This document shows, piece by piece, positions 6,122-9,538 of a stretch of 9,538 bases of DNA. Both the position numbers and the translations under genes were made by a program. The notes under the pieces were generated by a model. It was not told the origin of the DNA and made no database searches. It worked only from the letters and a program-made list of their open reading frames with translations. This stretch comes from Bacteroidota bacterium (GTDB lineage: Bacteria; Bacteroidota; Bacteroidia; Sphingobacteriales; Sphingobacteriaceae). Every line of letters begins with the position of its first letter. Positions within the stretch are counted from its first letter, which is position 1. Location: contig JANYAB010000301.1 of assembly GCA_025355225.1 (NCBI GenBank), positions 1-9,538 of the forward strand, given 5' to 3'.

Positions 6122-7740
6122 ATACCTTTTCTCCGTTAACATAGGTTCTTAATACTTTAACCTGTGGCAGTTCCGATCCTTTTATTTTCATGATATCTTT
6201 ATCCAATATTACAAAATCAGCATATTTTCCCGGCTCAATACTTCCTTTTTCTTTTTCTTCGAAGTTTGCTTTGGCAGCCCATATTGTCATCCCCTTTAAC
6301 GCTTCAACAGAGCTTATCGCATTTTCGGGCTGAAAACCACCTTTTGGATATCCTTTGAGGTCTTTACGCTCAACTGCAGCATAAAAAGTATAGATCGGAT
6401 TTATATTCTCGACCGGGAAGTCGGTCCCAAGCGGCATCCAGCCATTCTGATCCAGTAATTGTTTGTAGGCATAGGCCGTTTTCAATCGTTTAGCCCCCAA
6501 TCTGGCACCCGCCCAACGCATGTCAGACGTGGCGTGGGTAGGCTGTACCGAAGGTATTATGCTGTAATCGCCAAAATAGTGAATATCCTCTGGTGACACT
6601 ATCTGCGCATGTTCAATGCGCCAGCGCCTGTCGTTTTTCCCTTTTAAAACACCGGCATAAATTTTTAACACTACCCGGTTAGCCGAATCACCAATGGCAT
6701 GTGTACAAAGCTGGAAACCTTTTTCAGCTACTTTTTTTGCCACTTCTTCAAAATGTTTCTGGCTGCTCAATAAAAACCCTTTCCAGTTTTTCTGGTCATT
6801 GTAAGGTTGTAACAAGCAGGCCCCCCTTGATCCAAGGGCGCCGTCGGCATATACTTTAAACGAGCGCACATCCAGTCCGGGAGTTTTAAACACCCCCCGT
6901 TTAAACAGGTAATCATAATTTTCCTTCCTGTCTGCCAGCATTACGTACAAGCGCATTTTTAGGGCCCCTTTGTGCTGTAATTGTGCAATAGTATTCACCA
7001 TGGTATAAGGCAGTCCACAATCCGAAACAGTTGTCAGGCCATCTGCAAAGCAATTGTGCTGCGCCTCTAACAATGCCGCCTGGGTAACCTGCTCGGTAGG
7101 TTCCGGTATTTTCCTTTCTACAATACCGACAGCATTATCTACCAGTATACCGGTAAGTTTGCCTTTCACCGTTTCAATTTCTCCGCCTGTAACATTTTGC
7201 CCCGGTTTTATACCTGCAATATTTAACGCAGCCTGGTTTGCTATAGCTGCGTGCCCGTCAATACGCGTCAACAACACTGGTCTGACCGGGAACAGAGAAT
7301 CCAGCCTGGCTTTATTCGGAAATTGTTTTACTTTCCATGTATTTTGATCCCAGCCCCGGCCGATTATCCAACCCTCCGAATTTCGCCTGGCAAAAACGTT
7401 TACGGAATCAAGTATCCCGTTCCAGCTTTTTATATCTACCAGATTCACCTCCTGTAAGCTCAATCCATATTCGTAAAAATGGGAATGATCATCAATAAAT
7501 CCAGGATAAACGGCCTTTCCCAACGCATCAACTACTTCGCGTGCTTTATATATGTTTTCCAACGAGTCGGCGCGGCCGACCGCTACAATTTTACCGCCGT
7601 TTACAACAAATGCCCCGGCTACGGAAAAATGATTATCAACGGTGTAAACAACTGCGTTTTTAACCAGCAGATCAGCATTAAATTCCTTTTGTTTACAGGA
7701 TGCCGCAAATAAAAGCAGCAGGTACAAAGATTTTCTCATG
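6108..7740 (-). CDS. Lipoprotein amidohydrolase (amidohydrolase_3/YtcJ family)
   Basis: 543 residues from the ATG at 7740. A TTG two codons upstream would add Met-Pro but is less likely. MRKSLYLLLLFAASC is a lipoprotein signal with a lipobox ending at C15, so the enzyme is expected at a membrane facing the periplasm. The metal site of the amidohydrolase TIM barrel is complete: H85-S-H87 in GFIDDHSHF, K295 in SFKVYADGALGSRG (the usual carboxylated-lysine position), H347 in THAIGD, H377 in RIEHAQ, and D440 in LGTDFP. The C-terminal GSIEPGKYADFVILD (499-513) is the returning beta-sandwich strand typical of the family. Relatives include N-substituted formamide deformylase and YtcJ, so C-N bond hydrolysis is likely; the substrate cannot be told. 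It is first gene of a coupled pair with the serine hydrolase and has a -7-like box just upstream. Confidence 0.93.
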
Positions 7741-7752
7741 GGCAACAGATGG

Positions 7753-7760
7753 CAAAACTA
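7753..7760 (-). promoter_or_regulatory. Candidate Bacteroidota -7 box for the amidohydrolase operon
   Basis: On the minus strand TAGTTTTG matches TAnnTTTG exactly and ends 12 nt before the amidohydrolase ATG. No TTG is found at the expected -33 distance, so support is partial. The spacing resembles the candidate in front of the VOC gene. Confidence 0.32.
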
Positions 7761-7823
7761 TGTCTAAATATTAAGTTATAGTATAAAATTTTTTAATTTA
7801 TTGAACTGTTTTGTGAGTCAGAG

Positions 7824-7963
7824 GTCTATAGTCCATAGTCTATAGTCCATGGTCCATAGTCGGAAGTCCATAGTCCATAGCCTTAAGTCATTGTCCTTCG
7901 CTTAATACTAAATACTTTTAACTCCCGACTTAAGACTATCGACTTAAGACTCTTGACTTAAAC
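7824..7963. repeat. Twenty consecutive heptamers in constant phase (GTCCATA to CTTAAGA array)
   Basis: Reading in steps of 7 from 7824, the first eight units (to 7879) are GTCTATA, GTCCATA and close variants (one is GTCGGAA). The middle units drift (GCCTTAA, GTCATTG, CTTAATA, CTAAATA). The last six (7922-7963) alternate CTTAAGA-like with CTATCGA, CTCTTGA and similar. Position 7 of the unit is A in 16 of 20 units. The latter half on the other strand reads TTAAGTC, which also occurs at 7883-7889, so the two halves can pair. It lies in the 368-bp gap between the divergent amidohydrolase and mutL genes. The rest of that gap (7964-8073) is AT-rich, must hold the mutL promoter, and shows no gene and no convincing TAnnTTTG box on the plus strand. 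Confidence 0.85.
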
Positions 7964-8073
7964 CAAATTGTCACGCGTTTATAAAAATAAGCGACTTGTG
8001 TTAACATAATACATATACAAAATCAAAAGGATAAAGTTATGCTATCAAATATTTAATTTAGCATCGAAAACGA

Positions 8074-8091
8074 TCCGCCAGTTTTGGCGGA
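8074..8091 (+). promoter_or_regulatory. Short hairpin in the mutL leader
   Basis: TCCGCCA (8074-8080) pairs with TGGCGGA (8085-8091) across a four-base loop GTTT, giving a GC-rich 7-bp stem. It is followed by the purine-rich AGAAGGG (8091-8097), 11 nt before the mutL ATG. This is a possible Shine-Dalgarno partly sharing bases with the stem, so the hairpin might modulate initiation. It is not followed by a T-tract suited to an intrinsic terminator. Confidence 0.4.
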
Positions 8092-8108
8092 GAAGGGAAA
8101 TTTTATAA

Positions 8109-9538
8109 ATGCCTGATATTATCCAGCTTTTACCTGATTCTGTTGCTAACCAGATTGCCGCAGGAGAAGTAGTGCAACGACCTGCATCTGCCGTAAAGGA
8201 ACTGGTTGAAAATGCTATAGACGCCGGGGCCGACAAAATTCAGCTGATACTTAAGGATGCAGGGAAATCACTAATACAGGTAATAGATAACGGCTGCGGG
8301 ATGAGTATGACAGATGCCCGCATGAGTTTTGAGCGGCATGCTACGTCGAAAATACGTAAGGCAGAAGACTTGTTTGCCATCCGTACCATGGGTTTCAGGG
8401 GCGAAGCAATGGCATCCATCGCTGCAATTGCACAGGTAGAACTAAAGACACGCCGCCACGAGGATGAACTGGGAACCTGTATTCATATTGAAGGTTCTGA
8501 GGTTTTAAGCCAAGAGGCCTGCTCTGCTAATACCGGGACATCCATTTCTGTTAAGAATTTGTTTTACAACACCCCCGCCCGGCGCAATTTTTTAAAAAGC
8601 AACCCTGTTGAAATGCGCCATATTATTGACGAATTTCAGCGGATAGCACTGGCTAACCCTAATGTTTTTTTTACACTCCATCATGACGGCCAGGAAGTTT
8701 ATCATTCGATCGCTTCGGGACTTAAACAGCGCATTGTCTATCTTTTCGGAAGTGGCTATAATCAGCGATTGGTGCCTGTTGAAGAAGATACTTCGATCAT
8801 TAAACTGCGCGGTTTTGTTGGCAAGCCGGAGTTTGCCCGTAAGACCCGCGGCGAGCAATTCTTTTTCGTGAACAACCGTTTCATCCGCGATGCCTACCTG
8901 AACCATGCGGTGCTGAATGCTTTTGAAGAGTTATTACCCGATGAAAGTTACCCGCTGTATGTGCTGTTTATTGAGATCGACCCTTCAAAGATCGACATCA
9001 ACGTTCATCCTACTAAAACTGAGATAAAGTACCAGGACGAAAAGTCTATATACGCCATTATCCGTTCGGCGGTAAAACGGTCTCTTGGACGGTATAATAT
9101 TACCCCAAGTCTGGATTTTGACCAGGAAAACAGCATTGAACATTTGGTAACCTCGAAACCATTGGAGCAAATTGTACAGCCTACGATTTCCTTCAACCCG
9201 AATTTTAATCCATTTGCTCCGGAAATAAAGAAATCGGAAAGGGAAATTCCTTTCCTGCGCAATACAGGCGATCAGCACCGCACATCTATTCCTCAAAACT
9301 GGGATACCTTATACGAGATCAGTAAAAAAGAAACGGTGATCCAGCAGGAAATGCATGCGGGAAAAACATTTCCTGTGGAGGAGCAGGAAGTAAGCAAATC
9401 AAGTGAGCGGCAGCTATTCCAGATACATAACCGGTTTATCCTTTCGCAGATCAAATCGGGATTTATGCTCATAAGCCAGCAGGCGGCGCATGAACGCATT
9501 TTATATGAGCGTTTTTTAACCCAGCTCGAAAATCATTC
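8109..9538 (+). CDS. mutL: DNA mismatch repair protein MutL, 3' partial
   Basis: 476 complete codons are visible; the gene runs off the right edge. MutL couples MutS mismatch recognition to strand processing through a GHKL ATPase. Seen: NQIAAGEVVQRP (14-25), KELVENAIDAGA (30-41) with E31 and N35 at the catalytic and Mg-binding positions (E29 and N33 in E. coli), DNGCGM (60-65), RHATSK (76-81), GFRGEAMASI (95-104), GTSISVKNLFYNTPARRNFL (143-162), and VHPTKTE (299-305) with the conserved lysine K303. A variable linker spans about 335-430. The C-terminal dimerisation domain opens near RQLFQIHNRFILSQIKSGF and contains SQQAAHERILYE (456-467), where endonuclease-type MutL has DQHAx2Ex4E. The ATG start fits the family N-terminus. 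The upstream gap carries a leader hairpin and the heptamer array; the gene is divergent from the amidohydrolase. Confidence 0.97.
   Translation, partial: MPDIIQLLPDSVANQIAAGEVVQRPASAVKELVENAIDAGADKIQLILKDAGKSLIQVIDNGCGMSMTDARMSFERHATSKIRKAEDLFAIRTMGFRGEAMASIAAIAQVELKTRRHEDELGTCIHIEGSEVLSQEACSANTGTSISVKNLFYNTPARRNFLKSNPVEMRHIIDEFQRIALANPNVFFTLHHDGQEVYHSIASGLKQRIVYLFGSGYNQRLVPVEEDTSIIKLRGFVGKPEFARKTRGEQFFFVNNRFIRDAYLNHAVLNAFEELLPDESYPLYVLFIEIDPSKIDINVHPTKTEIKYQDEKSIYAIIRSAVKRSLGRYNITPSLDFDQENSIEHLVTSKPLEQIVQPTISFNPNFNPFAPEIKKSEREIPFLRNTGDQHRTSIPQNWDTLYEISKKETVIQQEMHAGKTFPVEEQEVSKSSERQLFQIHNRFILSQIKSGFMLISQQAAHERILYERFLTQLENH

Noticed and set aside
6122..6142. Upstream ATG at 6142 for the serine hydrolase
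   Set aside because: It would put seven mostly polar residues (MLTEKRY) before the signal peptide; the ATG at 6121 gives a standard N-terminus.
7824..7963. Heptamer array as a CRISPR or coding minisatellite
   Set aside because: Units are 7 bp without spacers, and no gene-like frame with a start codon spans the array.
8985..9499. Minus-strand ORFs under mutL
   Set aside because: All are antisense to the conserved MutL frame and show no independent family features.

Overview
The window reads as a chromosomal piece of a Bacteroidota species, most likely of the family Sphingobacteriaceae (Mucilaginibacter/Pedobacter type). This is inferred from the BshA and MutL protein style, Bacteroidota-type -7 boxes (TAnnTTTG) close to start codons, weak Shine-Dalgarno signals, moderate GC and lipoprotein-rich gene content. 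No RNA gene, transposase, phage gene or CRISPR array was seen.

Layout. A lactonase-family beta-propeller gene (+) enters from the left edge and ends at 1021. The next genes are all on the minus strand. Listed in transcription order from right to left they are: a lipoprotein amidohydrolase (6108-7740), a serine hydrolase carrying a remnant of a GH3 C-terminal domain (4304-6121, start overlapping the amidohydrolase stop), an AraC-family regulator (3328-4140), a small VOC/glyoxalase-fold protein (2885-3262), bshA for bacillithiol synthesis (1421-2563), and an easily overlooked 46-residue membrane-peptide ORF (1221-1361). On the right, mutL (+) starts at 8109 and runs off the window, divergent from the amidohydrolase.

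How the genes work together. The amidohydrolase and serine hydrolase are translationally coupled and both are predicted to be exported, so they look like one envelope or periplasmic hydrolase unit. AraC and VOC form a plausible regulator-target pair, although VOC also has its own candidate promoter. bshA is separated from VOC by 321 bp of repeats and a strong inverted repeat, so it is probably its own unit. mutL is housekeeping mismatch repair.

The least explained part of the window is its intergenic DNA. Three gaps carry structured repeats: a 68-bp tandem repeat and a 14-bp perfect dyad ahead of bshA; a 32-bp near-perfect inverted repeat built from heptamers (ATTTCGG type) that fills the gap between the serine hydrolase stop and the AraC start; and a run of 20 consecutive heptamers without phase slip between the amidohydrolase and mutL. 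The ATTTCGG heptamer links the first two gaps, and 7-bp periodicity links the last two. This suggests a family of heptanucleotide intergenic repeats. There is no clear sign of a new multi-gene defence or mobile system here.
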